DNA from: Perkinsus olseni
Lineage: Eukaryota > Perkinsozoa > Perkinsida
Direction of reading: 5' to 3'
Length of the DNA stretch: 58,428 bases
NCBI GenBank assembly: GCA_013115125.1
Contig: JABANN010000166.1
Coordinates: 1 to 58,428, forward strand
The notes below the pieces were generated by a model that worked only from the letters and a program-made list of their open reading frames with translations, was not told the DNA's origin and did not search any database. The translations under genes were made by a program, and so were the position numbers. Of the stretch, positions 24,479 through 36,337 are shown one piece after another; position 1 is the first letter of the stretch; each line of letters starts with the position of its first letter.

Positions 24479-26935
24479 TTACTCGGTACGGCGAGAGCAG
24501 TGCCCCCCTGTACTCTCCTCCAGTCCTGGTTCGTCTTCCAGAGTATCCTCATACTAACAAGGCCAGCATTGAACGCAGAAGGGCCATGGCCCCGGCCGAC
24601 GTACCATCTGCTCCACCTCATCGTCCTGAAGGCCTCTTAGGTAGGCTTCCTTATCCAGCACTCCCTCCGCTTCAGCCAACCATTCCGCCATCCTACGTGA
24701 AAGGGCGTGCACTGCGTGTGGGGCGAGAGAGGCGAATCGCCTCAGGCGATACTTCCTGAGGTCCCCTTCAGCAGCGTTGGTGAGGCGACGCGCTGTGGCA
24801 CTGAAGTCGTCCATCATACCCTGCATCGCCGAGGTCCATTCCGAGTCCAACTACCAAAACCGATACATCACGAGGGACATGCTCGTGACTCTGGAGAGAA
24901 CTCGTTGAGCATTTGACAAGTCTTCCCGTCGGCTCGAGAATAGCTATTGCACGCGGCCCACTCATGGTACCTTAGTTTCGTCCCAGAATCCGCTCTGCAT
25001 CGGCTGTACCTTCTCCTGCAAATGCCCCACTTCGGCCGACTCCGCTGTCGTAGGACGGTCCTCAGGGTGTTCACCCGAGCCCACCAGCGGACCTCCAGCA
25101 ACGCCTCTCCCCGCACCACGACTCTCTCCCCTCAGAGAAATGCCGTCCAAGACCGAGAGTCCCGGACAACAGCGGTACAGGCCTTGTGCTGAGCAGGAGT
25201 GGAGGAGCGAGCACGGATTGCCCGCTATCTGAGAAAGACGCAGTGACTTCAGCGAACCCTTCCGTCTACAACTGATGCATGGGTATTGCGCGTAGCCACT
25301 TCTACTAAGGCAGTCCAAGTGGCCCAGCGCATGCTGCGACCACGGTTCATACCGTTATCATCAAAATGGTAGTATCATTGAAAACAGAGTCATAAGCCCG
25401 ACTGAGCGTAGTCTACAACTCCTGTTCACAGTTCCTACCGCCCAGAGCCCAAATCACAACCTATAACAATGCCAATTACCAGCTACTCAAGAGACGGACC
25501 CGCTCCTGCGTTCTCCACCTACCGTGAGCTCCGCGAGATCCTTCAGACGGGAAAGCTCCTCCGCGACCGGCCTTCCTTCCTCCAGCCTGTTGTCCGCCAG
25601 TTGCAACACCTCCACATTAGGACACACTCTCGCCAGCCCCTTCACCGTCGATACACGGTTACTCGCCAGGTACAACTCGACGAGATGCTCACACACTGGA
25701 AGGCCCTTCAAGCTCCGCAGACGATTAGCAGCGACAGAGAGGACAGACAGAGCGTTCCCTTTCGGGACAAACGAGAGGCTCTTCAGAAGGCAGTGATCTA
25801 CTCTGAGCTCCTTGAGGCCTCGGATGTGGACCAACTGTCTCACTTCCAGACCATCAATAGGATTGTGTCCAAGATCCGCCACCACTAGACCCGGCAAGGA
25901 TCTCAATGCTTCGCCTAGCGTCCCCGACCCCAGAGCGTTGTGGGAGGCATCCAGCCGACTAAGCCTTCTCAACCCCTCGACACCTTCCAAGCTCTGCAGC
26001 TGATTTCGCTGGCACTCCAAAATCTCCAGTGTCTTCGGTAAGGCACAGCCGAGCCGTGCAAGACGATTGTCGGCAACTGACAGGCGCTTCAGCTGCGGCG
26101 GCCAATCGGCCCCGCGGAGCTCCGACAGCATGCACGAAGCCAGGTTGAGCACAATGAGGCTTCGCCACTGCATCCCGCGAGTGAACCCGAATGCTGTTAT
26201 ATTATTGCTGGACAGGTCGACCTCTTCCACCCTCCTCTTCTCTTCCACCTTCTCGATGCCTTCAGTGGAACTCAGCATTTGATAATGCAAGTCGAGTTTC
26301 ACAACAGGACCCTCTTCATCTAATCTCGTAGAGGCCCATGCGATGTCTATGCCGTTCCTCCGTGGACGGGCGGCAGTCGGGAGCCAGCGATCCTCTATCA
26401 AAGCGGGTGAGGTATCCCTCCTTAAGGATCTCCTCAAGGCAGACACCGCCGACGTCGAGGAAGAGGTTGAGAATGCTCCCTTCAAGGCAGCGTCAACAGG
26501 CGAAGCCTCCGCTTCCTCCGGACATGTGTCCTGCCGCGACATGTGGCTGCCATCCGCACTGGATACACGAGATCCGTTAAGACTGGCGTCGGCAAGCCAC
26601 TTCTCCGGGGAGACACTGTCCTCGCCAACACTAGTACTCGACATCGATCCAAGGCCCTTCTTCCCTGGCTCCGGTCTCGATACTCGGAGGAGCCCCCGAG
26701 GACCACCCACGGCCACTCCAGACGCTGGGGGGTCAGCAAGTTCCAGGAGCGAGCTACTGCGAAAACCCGGACTACCCGGTGCTTGAGCGCTATCGCCGAG
26801 AACTCGCCAGCCCGCGCCAGTACCACCGCTTCCATCCAGATCGAACCAGGTCCTGCCCGTCCCTATATGACCATCCAAGGCCTGCCCATCCAGTGACGAC
26901 TTGAGGCGGTCTACAATCGAGGACTGTGCTGCCAT
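24479..26935 (-). CDS. Leucine-rich repeat protein (SDS22/LRRC-like)
   Basis: ATG at 26935. Residues 1-200 are low-complexity Ser/Pro/Gly. About ten LRRs follow (VEEVDLSSNNITAFGF, LKRLSVADNRLARLG, LEILECQRNQLQSLEG, LSRLDASHNALGSG, LVELYLASNRVSTVKG, VEVLQLADNRLEEG). The frame seems to stop at 25487, but a donor after DLAELT (about 25511) joins in phase to IAGNPCSLLHSC … CCPGLSVLDGISLRGE at about 25250, the normal LRR-cap ending. It continues via introns to LDSEWTSAMQGMMDDFS (24.85 kb) and an acidic last exon YEDTLEDEPGLEESTG, stopping at TAA 24479-24481. Such proteins are usually scaffold or phosphatase/cilium-associated; no partner is shown. Confidence 0.8.
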
Positions 26936-27053
26936 GACCCGGGAAATCCACTTGGCAACTGTAATGAATGCGAAATGCTATCGAAGCCTGCACAACAGCG
27001 TCGGTGAGCAGCGAAACTGGGGCTCTACCCAGACCCGAGAGGTCGGCATTGCG

Positions 27054-27907
27054 TCACTTGTACTTCACCCCGCCCATGAACTCTCTCGCGTTAGGTACAC
27101 TACCGTTAAACTCCGCTCCAGAGAAGTCGAATCCAGGATTCTCTTCCTGACACGAAATGACCATCCCGCAGAAGTTGGGCGAAGAGCGGTATTCGCTACC
27201 TGGAATCTCTCTAACATGAGCTTTTTGCTGAGCTCGTTCTGCGTGAAGGCGTCCAACTGAGCCTGCCCTTCGAAGCACGATGGCCACAACTCCGCCTTGC
27301 GAGCCTACCAACATCTATTCGATACTTTGGAGGAACCCCTCCTGATTACCTTAGCCAGAATAATATGAACCTCGCCGTCCTCTATGAACCAGGTCGAGTC
27401 ATCCTTATCGACCAGACCTGCCCTGACATGACCACAGTGTGCCATCGAACCACGCTCGTCTCCGTTGGCCAAAAACAGGGAAGAATGGCCCACCCTACGG
27501 TTCGTGATTGAGGTAAAACTGGTTGGCTCCCCTGAGACTGAGCTTCACGCGCTTAGGGTCCAATAAGATGGAGAGCTGGCTGGCTTTGGTGCAGCCAGGA
27601 GGCAATTTCACATAAATATGGACCTACGACCACAAGGAGCAGGATTACCGAGATATCGTAATCGGGTCTCGGAAAAATAGGGACACCCAGGCGGCGATCC
27701 GAGAGTGCATGTTAGTCAACAGAATAAGAGTGCACCATGCTACCCGGCTACGATCAAGATCATCCTCTCCCCCCCCCCCCTTATCACCTCGTCCTGCGTT
27801 TGCTCCCACTCATACACGACATGCCCTTCGTAGATGTAGGGCTGTCGGCCTCTTGCTTTCTTCTCCAACTCTCTCACTTTAGGGTCCTTGTCGTCTCGTC
27901 CAACCAT
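27054..27907 (-). CDS. NUDCD2: NudC-domain (CS fold) protein, NUDCD2-like
   Basis: Starts at ATG 27907 (MVGRDDKDPKVRELEKK). The CS domain reads VVYEWEQTQDE, then VHIYVKLPPGCTKASQL, LLDPKRVKLSLRG and VDKDDSTWFIEDGEVHI. The C-terminus has the NUDCD2 hallmark LMLERFQ followed by EENPGFDFSGAEFNG, ending GGVKYK at TGA 27054-27056. At least three introns are present; one contains a run of about 12 G residues on the coding strand (27771-27782). NUDCD2 is a small co-chaperone working with Hsp90 on dynein/LIS1 and propeller clients, notable beside two RCC1-propeller genes in this window. The gene starts about 110 bp downstream of the MetAP2 stop. Confidence 0.8.
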
Positions 27908-28014
27908 CCGGAATGATCATACAAACTCTATTCGAAATCTCATTAGCGTCATCTCGCCAGTATCCCGGGAACGCAATCAACACCAGGATTGAAACATCGC
28001 TGGCACCAATGGTG

Positions 28015-29540
28015 CTAGTAGTCGGGCCCCTTAGAGATGATCTCCGTTCCCATCTCGCCACACATTATGGTGTGCTCGAACTGCGCTATATACCCTCCCG
28101 GCCCAGCATCAACCAACGGTGGGCAATCCATCACTACATTATACCGTATCAGCTCTCGCAGGTTGCCGCAGTCGAACGCGGACAACCACCGATCTGAAAG
28201 CCCACAGCTCCTCCGCTAGCACACACGCCCGACCCATCCCGCATTACCAGCGAAGGGCATCGTGCTGAAGCGTTTGAGTATGTTGGTGAGCGTCCTCCTT
28301 CCGTCAGCTGACAGAAGGCTGCTGAAGCGGTCGTAGTACGGACTCAACATGAAATGACTCGAGTCGCCCTGAGCACCCACGAGATTCTTCATCAGCCTGA
28401 ACACGCTGGACTACCATGCTGGTGACATAGCCTGTGATGCCGCCACCCGCCCCTCCGAAGGTCTCGACTGCGTATAGCTGATTCGCCTTCATCTTAGTCT
28501 GAGAGAGAACACACTCCTTCGCAGCATTGCCACGGCCGTGATCTGAAGGGCCACCTGATCCCCGTTATCAACCAACGGTATGGCCTGCCCATCATGAATC
28601 TTGTAGTTGCCAATAGAGTGGCCGCAAAGGTTATAGATGACCTTAACCGGAGACCCGTCCTCCAGCTCTCCCGAGTTCATAACCTAGGGTATGCCAAGAG
28701 TCGAGATCAGGCGAGAGCGGTCCCAGCAGTACCTCACTAACTGCCGCCCCAACGTCGCACACGCGGACATCAACTCCGGCCGTACGGATTCCAGTATATG
28801 TGGCCTCTTTGACTGTTTCTGAAGGAACCCAGGCGCAGAAGTGTTCGAAGCAGAAAGCGCGAGGTAGTGCAATGATGAGCATATGACTCGGGGTTTTGAT
28901 GCGTGCGTTGGTCATTACCAAAACTTCGTTGAACGATCGTTTCATGCTAGGCCTTCGTCATAAAAAGGCGGAGCTCCCATTTTTATATTGACGTTATGTG
29001 GTGAAACCTATTCTGTATCATGAGAATCAGCCGATCCCATCATTACCTAGTAAGGGGACCAGCAACGGGTTATGAGTGACAGAAAACGCACAGTCGATAA
29101 TATGGCCGTCCACATGGACACCAAAATCAACCTAAAAAGTCATTTTCAGCTCTGCTACCATCACCATATACCCCTACAGTTCTACCTTAAGCACATCATT
29201 AGCGGTGTATATGATAGACTGAGGCGGAGGTGCTGTAGAGAACGCCGGGTTATTGGGCGTGAAGTGGGCAGCGACTTCATTCAGGCACACACCTGCGGCG
29301 GCACACTACTCGCAAAACAAGAGTTCGACCGATCTCACCGGTAGGGAAGCCCCAGCCACGCTCAAGGGGCCGCTTAGGATCGGACTTGGCATGAAGATTA
29401 ACTTTGCTCTCCAACTCATCCACGAAGGTGTCTAGTCTCATCCCAGGCTTTATTTTCGGCTCCATTTCGTGGCGAACGGTACGATGAATCCGAGCCGCAG
29501 CGCGGGCCTGCAAGTTTAACACCCAGAGTCGATCATCCAT
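28015..29540 (-). CDS. METAP2: Methionine aminopeptidase 2
   Basis: Removes initiator Met from nascent proteins. ATG 29540 gives [20 protein letters not shown], where the family motif (AA.VHR.VR) begins. GWGFPTG joins over an intron to [15 protein letters not shown], carrying the active-site His. [20 protein letters not shown] supplies two metal-binding Asp residues, [16 protein letters not shown] the metal His, LYAVETFGG one Glu and [15 protein letters not shown] the other. It ends ISKGPDY at TAG 28015-28017, matching the conserved GxDY end. All five metal ligands are present. The usual Lys-rich N-terminal extension of animal and yeast forms is absent, unless exons upstream of 29540 belong to it. 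At least six introns are inferred. Confidence 0.85.
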
Positions 29541-30013
29541 GCCCTCTACCCAGTATTACTGCTTTGAGAGTAGCCATAGCAGCTGCAGTGCTGACCGCGC
29601 CGTCGCAGGAGTCCGTAGCCTTCGAGTCATTCCTTGTGATGATCTCCCCAGGCTCAGCGAGATTGCCGCCAGCATGATGGACGGCTCGTCGCCTCGTCAC
29701 TTTATGATCATCATTCTCTCCTTTCCCGTCATTATCGACCAAACGAACTCGCCCGATCGACTTAGCCTCGACGAGATTGACCCCCAGCACTGTCTCCGAA
29801 GGCTGCGTGGCTTTCACTTTTCGAGCCAGCCCCAAGCCCAAGCTTGGACACCGCGCCAAGACAGCACGCCAGAAGCGCACGTTGAGCTCCAATAGGATGC
29901 CTTTCAGCGCATAAGTGGTCGACCGGACGCCGAAGTACCTGCCAGAGGATAGCGCATCTTGGGTCGACCGCGGGACGCGGCGAAATTGCCATCGCCGCGA
30001 TGCTAGAGCGATC
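29541..30013 (-). CDS. Unassigned coding-like region upstream of MetAP2
   Basis: A long minus-strand open stretch (about 30013-29533) without a convincing ATG has protein-like composition: YALKGILLELNVRFWRAVLA, then SETVLGVNLVEAKSIGRVRL and DNDGKGENDDHK. No family is recognised. It could be a 5' exon of the MetAP2 gene (an ATG in another frame lies at 29992) or a separate short gene. The last part (AAAMATLKAVILG) abuts the proposed MetAP2 start. Confidence 0.3.
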
Positions 30014-30320
30014 TAGAAAGCGCAGCAGCCGGTAGCCCGGAGGATTACCACGTTAGAGATGCAGTGATGATCAAAAACACCCATGTAGCTGGTGAGAAAA
30101 AATGTAGGATAGTTGCGATGGAGACGGCCATTTTGAAGGACTGCATGGACGATTTCGCGCGCGCGAAGTTTATAGACTGGGGCAAATACTCCGTGTCTGA
30201 GAGAATTCACGCATCTTACATCGTTCACTATACACTCCTTTTGCAAACTCATCCCTGTAGACGCATGTTTTGCTGCAATACAGGTGCGCAATAGATTTCT
30301 TTCCAGTTCCTAGCCTCGGA
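30014..30320. promoter_or_regulatory. Divergent intergenic region (strand switch)
   Basis: Everything to the left is read leftward, and the gene at 30321 is read rightward. This 300-bp gap therefore holds both promoters or trans-splice acceptors. No TATA box or other known element is convincing. Only short overlapping frames on both strands occur. Confidence 0.5.
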
Positions 30321-31774
30321 ATGGCTCCTCCTCCTCCTCCTCCTCCTCCTCCGTCGTCTACCCACTTCGCAGATGTCCGACGGCTAGTTTCATCCGGCGC
30401 TCCACCAGCGCTCATCGTGAGCGATCCGGCTTGGATGAGGATGTTAGACGAGGTAGTATGGTCTCTTGGGTCGACGGTCTCGGCACTAGACGATAATGGC
30501 GGCGTATCCGAGCTTGAAGCTTGAGATTCAAAGAATTACATTTGTTCGATCGCCCCTGTGATTGATTACGCATCTCGACCTTAAGCCGTCGGTTGAGGGC
30601 CCAACAGCTGGGGTGGTGCCCGTCATCGAGCTCTAGGAGAGACCATGGGTTCACGGTGGTTCGTACTTCATCCGGTGGTATGCAGATCGATGCTGGACTG
30701 GCACGGCGGAAGGAGACCATCGACCGGGTCGCTGCCGACCTCGGGGTCATGCTGGAGGACCGACAGAAAGTACCTGTACCACCAGCAGGACCACCTCCAC
30801 CTGGGTAAGGCGAAAACCTCGAGCCATCGAGCTGGTGTGCGTGTTAATTTTTGACTCCCCTCAGGCCCGATGATGGCTGGTGGGCCCAGGGACCGCCGAT
30901 GCCAGGGTACGCTCCGCCTTGGGGTGGTCCTCAGGGCTATCCTCCCCATCACGCTCCTTCGCCATGTAATAGGGTTATTAACAGTCATATATCAACACCG
31001 TCGTTGGGTAGATCACATGGCGTCCCCACCCCCGCCGATGGCTGACCAGGGTGCGCCGGTCCCTCCGCCCTTCCCTACACCCCCACCGGGATTCAACCAG
31101 CCCTATCAGACCAACGGCCAGCAATCATCTGGGGAGACTGAGCTGCAGCGCCGAAAGCGACAAGTAAGCCTCTGCATGTCACGCGTTCTGCTGGTTATAA
31201 CCCTGCTCAGGCTCTCGAAAGGATGGCGACACCCCCTGCTGAGAACAGCGTGGAGCGACGCCCTCCTGCGGACTCAGGATACGGTCCTGCGCCTGATCCG
31301 AGCGATAAAGGTAGTGGGGCTGCAGTCGAGGCCGACTGCCGAGGGGCTCGCCTTTGATACTGGGTAGCTTGCGGGGCTCTCGCTAGTGTTAGTCCAAGGA
31401 GATGGTAGAATCCGCTCAGGCGCCATTCCGAATAAATATTCAACCACGATTGAATGCTCTGGATTGTATCTCTATAATTCATGGGTTCATGGGTGATATA
31501 TTGTGAAGCGGTTACTCTGCCTCTTCTACCCGGGATCGGATTAGGTTGATTGACGCTGATGATGAACTTCGGGATCGATTCTTCAGAAGCCTTTGAGGCC
31601 TATCGCCGAGCTTGCTGGCTTAAGTACTACCAGCACATGGCGGCACTGCAGACCCCAGGGCAGCCGGCTGAGCAGTCCCAGCTGCAACAGAAGCAGTCGT
31701 CGGCTGCCGCGCCGATACCGAACACCGACGATGATGAAGATGACGATATCAATAAGGAGCTGCTCGGTCTCTAG
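30321..31774 (+). CDS. Proline-rich protein, putative nuclear/RNA-processing factor
   Basis: ATG 30321 opens with MA and nine prolines. In-phase joins remove introns at 30453-30489 (37 nt), 30558-30585 (28 nt) and several longer ones, giving a continuous chain. Its parts are MLDETIMAAYPSLKLEIQRI, RSPLRRLRAQQLGW, GGMQIDAGLARRKETIDRVA, a Pro/Gly-rich block (MPGYAPPWGGPQGYPP), a charged ELQRRKRQALERMATPP, and the end EAFEAYRRACWLKYYQHMAA. It stops after a Gln-rich and an acidic stretch (NTDDDEDDDINKELLGL). Proline-rich repeats with an aromatic Tyr block resemble SF1-type or other splicing factors, but I see no KH or zinc knuckle domain, so the role is inferred only from composition. Confidence 0.6.
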
Positions 31775-31866
31775 GCTCTTCCGCCCTGGTGTATAATTCT
31801 GGACATTTTTCTGTACCACCTTTGCGTTGGTCGAGTTGTTACTCGCGTCAGCAGTGCAATGCAGCG

Positions 31867-32477
31867 ATGAGGCCGCTCCCTTCACTGATGGCGACCATAG
31901 TTTTCGGAAGGACCAGATACACTAATGAGTGTTGGAACGACGAGTAGTTCTCTGTTGTCGAGGCTCCAGGCAACCCTGCCGACAGGTTCGTGCCGGAGCT
32001 GTGCTGTGAGCCTCATGACGGTGGCAACCCACAGTGCTGGGATGATGCAGGGCACTACACCTACGATAAATGCTGCAGGAAATGCTGGAGCGATCCTCGT
32101 ACGATCCGCTAGGAGTGGTGCTATGGTGATCGTTCTGTGTCGCCAGTTTATCGGCCCCTTCGTTGCTGTGAAGGCGGTCTCGCCACTGAAGGCGACCCCC
32201 GTTGCTGGTTCGACGGCAGAAATTACTTCGACTGCTGTGCACCGGATACCCCTGGGCTCGCGGCGATAAGACGGCGCGAGGCCGGTAACAATACAATGAG
32301 GTGGGTCTTGGTACACCCGTGTTGGCAGGTACTGGTGGTTGGCATTGGGATGGCGATTTCGCCTGGTCCGGAGATCTGAGCTTTTCACAGGGGCAAGTCT
32401 CTCAGAAGTATCCTGAGCTTTGGCGTATCAGTGTTGCGTTGGAGAGTACGGCAAAGGCCTGCACGGTTGGAGAGTAA
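31867..32477 (+). CDS. Small Cys-rich protein with four CW…CC modules
   Basis: Exons joined in phase give four copies of a short motif in which Cys-Trp-[NDSF]-[D]… is followed 7-10 residues later by Cys-Cys. The copies are CWNDEFVPELCC (spans an intron), CWDDAGHYTYDKCC, CWSDPLYRPLRCC (spans a 47-nt intron at 32100-32146) and CWFDGRNYFDCC. The gene ends, after another intron, with WHWDGDFAWSGDLSF … QKYPELWRISVALEST, stopping at TAA 32475-32477. Such CW…CC modules occur in secreted or luminal proteins of perkinsids and dinoflagellates, often attached to FkbM or glycosyltransferase domains; here they stand alone. The start ATG 31867 is provisional, and a signal-peptide exon may lie upstream. It could also be the 5' part of a larger gene continuing past 32480. 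Confidence 0.5.
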
Positions 32478-32787
32478 TTGTCTGGAAACATAGCATTGCC
32501 CAGCGTCGCCTCGGCGATCAGTGTGAGAATGTCCTAGTGGTTTTACTGTATGGTCGAACGCCGTCCTTATATCCTCGGGAGTCACTCACCCGGCCGTTCC
32601 ACCCAACACGCCTCTCTAGCAACATGACTGATTGATCATGGATGCGCTGTCGTAAGGTTTCAAGAGCAGCCCCGATCCGACCAGCGGAACTATACGGGTC
32701 GATACGCACAACGCAACTCAGTGATCAACGCAAAGAGAAACTCTCCGTCATCACGCTTGAAAAACGTACTACCGACCATCCCACCGC

Positions 32788-33777
32788 TCACTCGATAGGC
32801 TTCAACAGAGCTGTCTGCAGCTGATCAAGCCTCGAGGACACGGAATAGTCGTAGACACGATCCCTCACTTTCACGATCAAACCTCCGAGCATCCCAGGGG
32901 ACACCTACAGCGAAACCACGGTTCCCTGCTTCACCGGAGTCCCCCCTACTACCTCGTAATCCAGTTTCAGCTTGTGCTCCGGACCGAGACGTTTACCCAG
33001 GGCCTCCTCTACCTGAGAGGCATCGCGTTCATACGGAATCGGCCGGACGGAGGCTGATTACCCTCTTCTTGTCGCCATTATCGAGCTCGGTAGCAGTGAC
33101 CACACGACAGAGAGTTAGTCCTTGCTCGAAGCGGACCACCTCGTCAAACTTCTCGATGAACTTCGGCAAGTGGTCCAGACGGTCGTTCTCGCACAGGATT
33201 TCTGAAACGAGGGATTGCAGGGTAAAGCCAGAACTCAGCCGAGCCACTAGGGAACAGGCCGCGACCCACAGGTCAGCGAGCACTGGAGCACCACTGGGCC
33301 TTATTACTGAGGAAGTTGGTGGTGATGTCGTCGGTTTTGGACTTCTTGCAGATGTCCTCGATGCAGGCCTCACGCACATTCCTCTGGAGACCTGTAGAGC
33401 AATGGTGGAGAAAAATTACAGGGAGGAACTATACCCGGCACGGTGCAGAACATGGCGAAAACCTTCTCAGTCTGGAGCATCTCGCGTAGCATCATCATGT
33501 CTCGATAGACGGTGTCGAGTTTACCCTTAGGGTTCGCCACGGCAAAAAGCGAGGCGGCGTACCTACGAGAGGGTCTCCACCAAGACACGCGACCGCTTTT
33601 TCCCTACTACCTTCCCTCTAAAGTGGTGTCCTCCAGCTTGGGAACGGACGAGCCACCGGTCGCCGGGGCAGCGGCCTTAGCAGACTTGTCTCCGGCGGCG
33701 GCAGCGAAGAGGCGGACTGCGGACTGGTTGAGTGACGGCACCCGAGTGAGGGTAGTACGAGCCAAACTTGCCAGCAT
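32788..33777 (-). CDS. ATP5PO: Mitochondrial ATP synthase OSCP (delta-type) subunit
   Basis: ATG 33777 gives MLASLARTTLTRVPSLNQSA, an Arg/Ser-rich mitochondrial targeting peptide. Spliced exons give the OSCP N-domain (GRYAASLFAVANPKGKLDTV, REMLQTEKVFAMF), then DDITTNFL and LCENDRLDHLPKFIEKFDEV, the usual region around the second helix bundle. The C-terminal sheet is GKRLGPEHKLKLDYEVVGG … SPGMLGGLIVKVRDRVYDYS, ending LDQLQTALLKPIE at TGA 32788-32790. OSCP connects the F1 head to the peripheral stalk in the inner membrane. There are five introns. It is the only protein gene on the minus strand within the plus-strand block, and faces the ArfGAP gene across a 740-bp divergent gap. Confidence 0.9.
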
Positions 33778-34515
33778 GTTGAGGAAATGATACGACAAAG
33801 ATGCTGCTACTGACAGAAGGCACAACTGAGGTGGTCATGGTGACGAGTAAGAACGTTTCGGTGATGTCTTTCCCTCTGGGATCCCAGACGAGTCTATAAC
33901 CGACCTCAGGATTAGAAATATCACCGGCCAAAATTAGTACAGGGAGGTTCATTGTAAGAATTCACCCGCTTAATAAAGGAGATGGTGGAGGTTGAAGACA
34001 GTTGGATATGCACAGAAAGATACGATTACGAGTGTCTTCAGAAACCGAAAGTAAGACTCATATAATTCGCCTAGCGACGATGATCTGCGGCCGGTTGACG
34101 GACGTAAGATTTAGATACAGTTTTCGGCCCTTAGGGGTGAGTAACCAACTCATGTTGAGTTCACCGTACCGGCGATTATATACGTGCGTGAACTCTTCAC
34201 AGTCGGATAGATTTGCTCAAACATAATCGTCCCGTTCTTTTCTTTCCTCCACATTGCGTAAGTTAAGTCCTCTACCATTGTTACCTTGGTCGCGCTAGAT
34301 CTATTACGTCGTGATGCCAATGGAGCCTCTACGGCAGCTATCATCTTCCCTAGACCGTGGTCGTTTAGTCACCTACCACCGCCGCCGGATAGCACTGCGA
34401 ACGCCTCGAATCAGACACGACCGTGACCGCTACACTAAATGGCCCCTTCCTCCCCGATAGGAGGTTACGCATGGCTCCTATTTCCCAGTACTCCATTTTT
34501 ATTGTCTTTACTACC
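33778..34515. other. Divergent spacer between OSCP and ArfGAP
   Basis: About 740 bp. Two short minus-strand frames begin with ATG: MNLPVLILAGDISNPEVGYR from 33952, which runs into the OSCP first exon in another frame, and MIAAVEAPLASRRNR from 34344. They might be exons of a small gene or upstream frames in the OSCP leader. No family is recognised, so neither is called. Confidence 0.4.
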
Positions 34516-36337
34516 ATGGACCCGTCAACGAAGAGTTTCTTCGCGGCACGTCGGAAAGAGGATCCTGAGAACGCCGTCTGCTGCGACTGCGGCGCTGCCA
34601 ATCCCCAGTGGGCCAGCGTGCCCTATGGCATCTATTTTTGCCTCGTCTGCTCTGGTAATGCGCGATAAACTGGGAGACATCTGGCGTATCTTAGGTTGAT
34701 GCTAGTGACTTATGAAATTCAGGCAAGCATCGATCTCTGGGAGTGCACCTCAGTTTTGTGCGCTCCACCACGATGGATACTTGGAACCCCAAGCAGTTGA
34801 AAAAGATGGAAGTTGGCGGTAACAGCAAGTTCAATAAATTCTGTCGAGAAATGGTAATGTTCTCTCTGGACGCCCGCAGAGGGATCAACGAGTCTTATAC
34901 GTCAGGAAATTGACAAGATGTCGATTTCCGAGAAGTACAATACCAAGGCGGCGGAGTACTACAGGAACTATATCCAGGCTCTGGCTGAGGGAACGGCCCT
35001 ACCCGAGAAGCCCTCGATCGCAGAGGGAAAGATGCCAGCATGTAGTGGGCCTAGTGGGTGAGCATGTAGGGTGAGCTGTGGTGGTCAGATCCTCCCCCGG
35101 CCTCGTCGACTAGTGGTAGTCAGCGAAGCGCATCCCCTCCGCCTGCTTCGGGTTTTGAATCGTCCAATGGCCGCAGCAATGGGTTGAATACTCAACGCCA
35201 ATCGGGTCGGAGTACCATGACGGGTTTCGGCAGCGACATGTCGTCTAATAACAGAGCTAATGGTGGCGCCGACCACTACAGCTCTGCACGATACCAGGGT
35301 GAGATCTCGAGGGCGCAATTCCCGAACTGCTGCGCCCAACCTGTCGTGTCAGGATCATCGGCCCGTGAAGACTACTGGCACGATGCTCAGGAGGATGATG
35401 ACCCGCTAGGCAACATGATCTCTGGTGCCGCTTCCTGGATGCGGTCTGCGGTAAGGCGAGAGGCTTCTGTGGAAGAAGGGACGGCCTTGTGGTTCAGAGT
35501 CAGCAAATACAACAGGACGGCTGGAATGCGACTGCTCAGAGTTACGCTCATTGGGCGGCCCAGAAGGGGTCCGAGGCTTACACCACTGTCACTGACGACG
35601 CCTTTAAGGACAAGGTAATAGGGGAGGTGATAAGGGTCTGTGGTGATGATGGTATCTTAGGTCCGTTCGAAGCTAGCATCTACGTCTGATTGGTTCTCAC
35701 AGCAGCTTGGTGGTACTGGTGGCTCGGCTAGAGGGGAGCAGGCGGCTCAATATCTGGGCACTCTGTCATCGGGCACCATGGAGGTAGTAGTGTGGATTTT
35801 CTAGTCGACGCGTAGAGTGCTGTACGTAGGGGTTCGGCTCGGACTCGGTACGGCCACCAGCATCGTCACCGTCTCCAGCGGGCAACTACGCTGCACGGGG
35901 GTCGGCAAGGGGAGAGGCAGCTGCTGACTACCTCAGCTCCTTGTCTAGTGGAAAGATGCAGGTAGGTCGACCGCTGATGGTACTCTGGTCGTGACGGTGC
36001 GTGTCGGCTCAGGGCTTTGGCTCGGAGTCGATGGTCTCCTCCCCTCCGCCCCAAGCTTATCATGGGAGCCACGACCAGCACGGCCGATCGTTTTCTTCAC
36101 CGCCGCGTGCCAGTCGATCGCCGCTTGTTGATACGTCTTCAACCGTCACCAGACCGTCACCGCAGCAGCAGTCGCAACTCAAAGCAGGGCAAAGGAAGTC
36201 TCCACAGGTTGGAGGCTTGCAGCCCCAGAAGAAGTCTGGTGAGTGGTCCGAATTCACGGCACGTGCTGATTGAAGCCGTTTCTGGCCTAGGTACTTTGAG
36301 CGACCCCGATGCCTTCTGGAATGAGGACAACTGGTGA
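34516..36337 (+). CDS. ArfGAP-domain protein (ArfGAP1-like)
   Basis: Starts at ATG 34516: MDPSTKSFFAARRKEDPEN. The ArfGAP zinc finger CCDCGAANPQWASVPYGIYF … CLVCSG is spliced to KHRSLGVHLSFVRSTTMDTW (all four Cys and the Arg finger region present), then PKQLKKMEVGGNSKFNKF. A 28-nt intron (34854-34881) leads to KMSISEKYNTKAAEYYRNYI. The C-terminal part has amphipathic/Ser-rich segments (NMISGAASWMRSA, QQDGWNATAQSYAHWAAQKG), reminiscent of ArfGAP1 lipid-packing motifs, and ends in DPDAFWNEDNW, a Golgi/coat-binding type tail. It should stimulate GTP hydrolysis on Arf at the Golgi. At least eight exons; stop at TGA 36335-36337. Confidence 0.9.

Noticed and set aside
27771-27782. Long C run as a slippery or regulatory site
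   Set aside because: It lies in an intron of the NudC-domain gene and looks like a simple homopolymer.
33677-33952. Short minus-strand ATG frame before OSCP
   Set aside because: It overlaps the OSCP targeting-peptide exon in another frame and has no family; more likely a leader frame.
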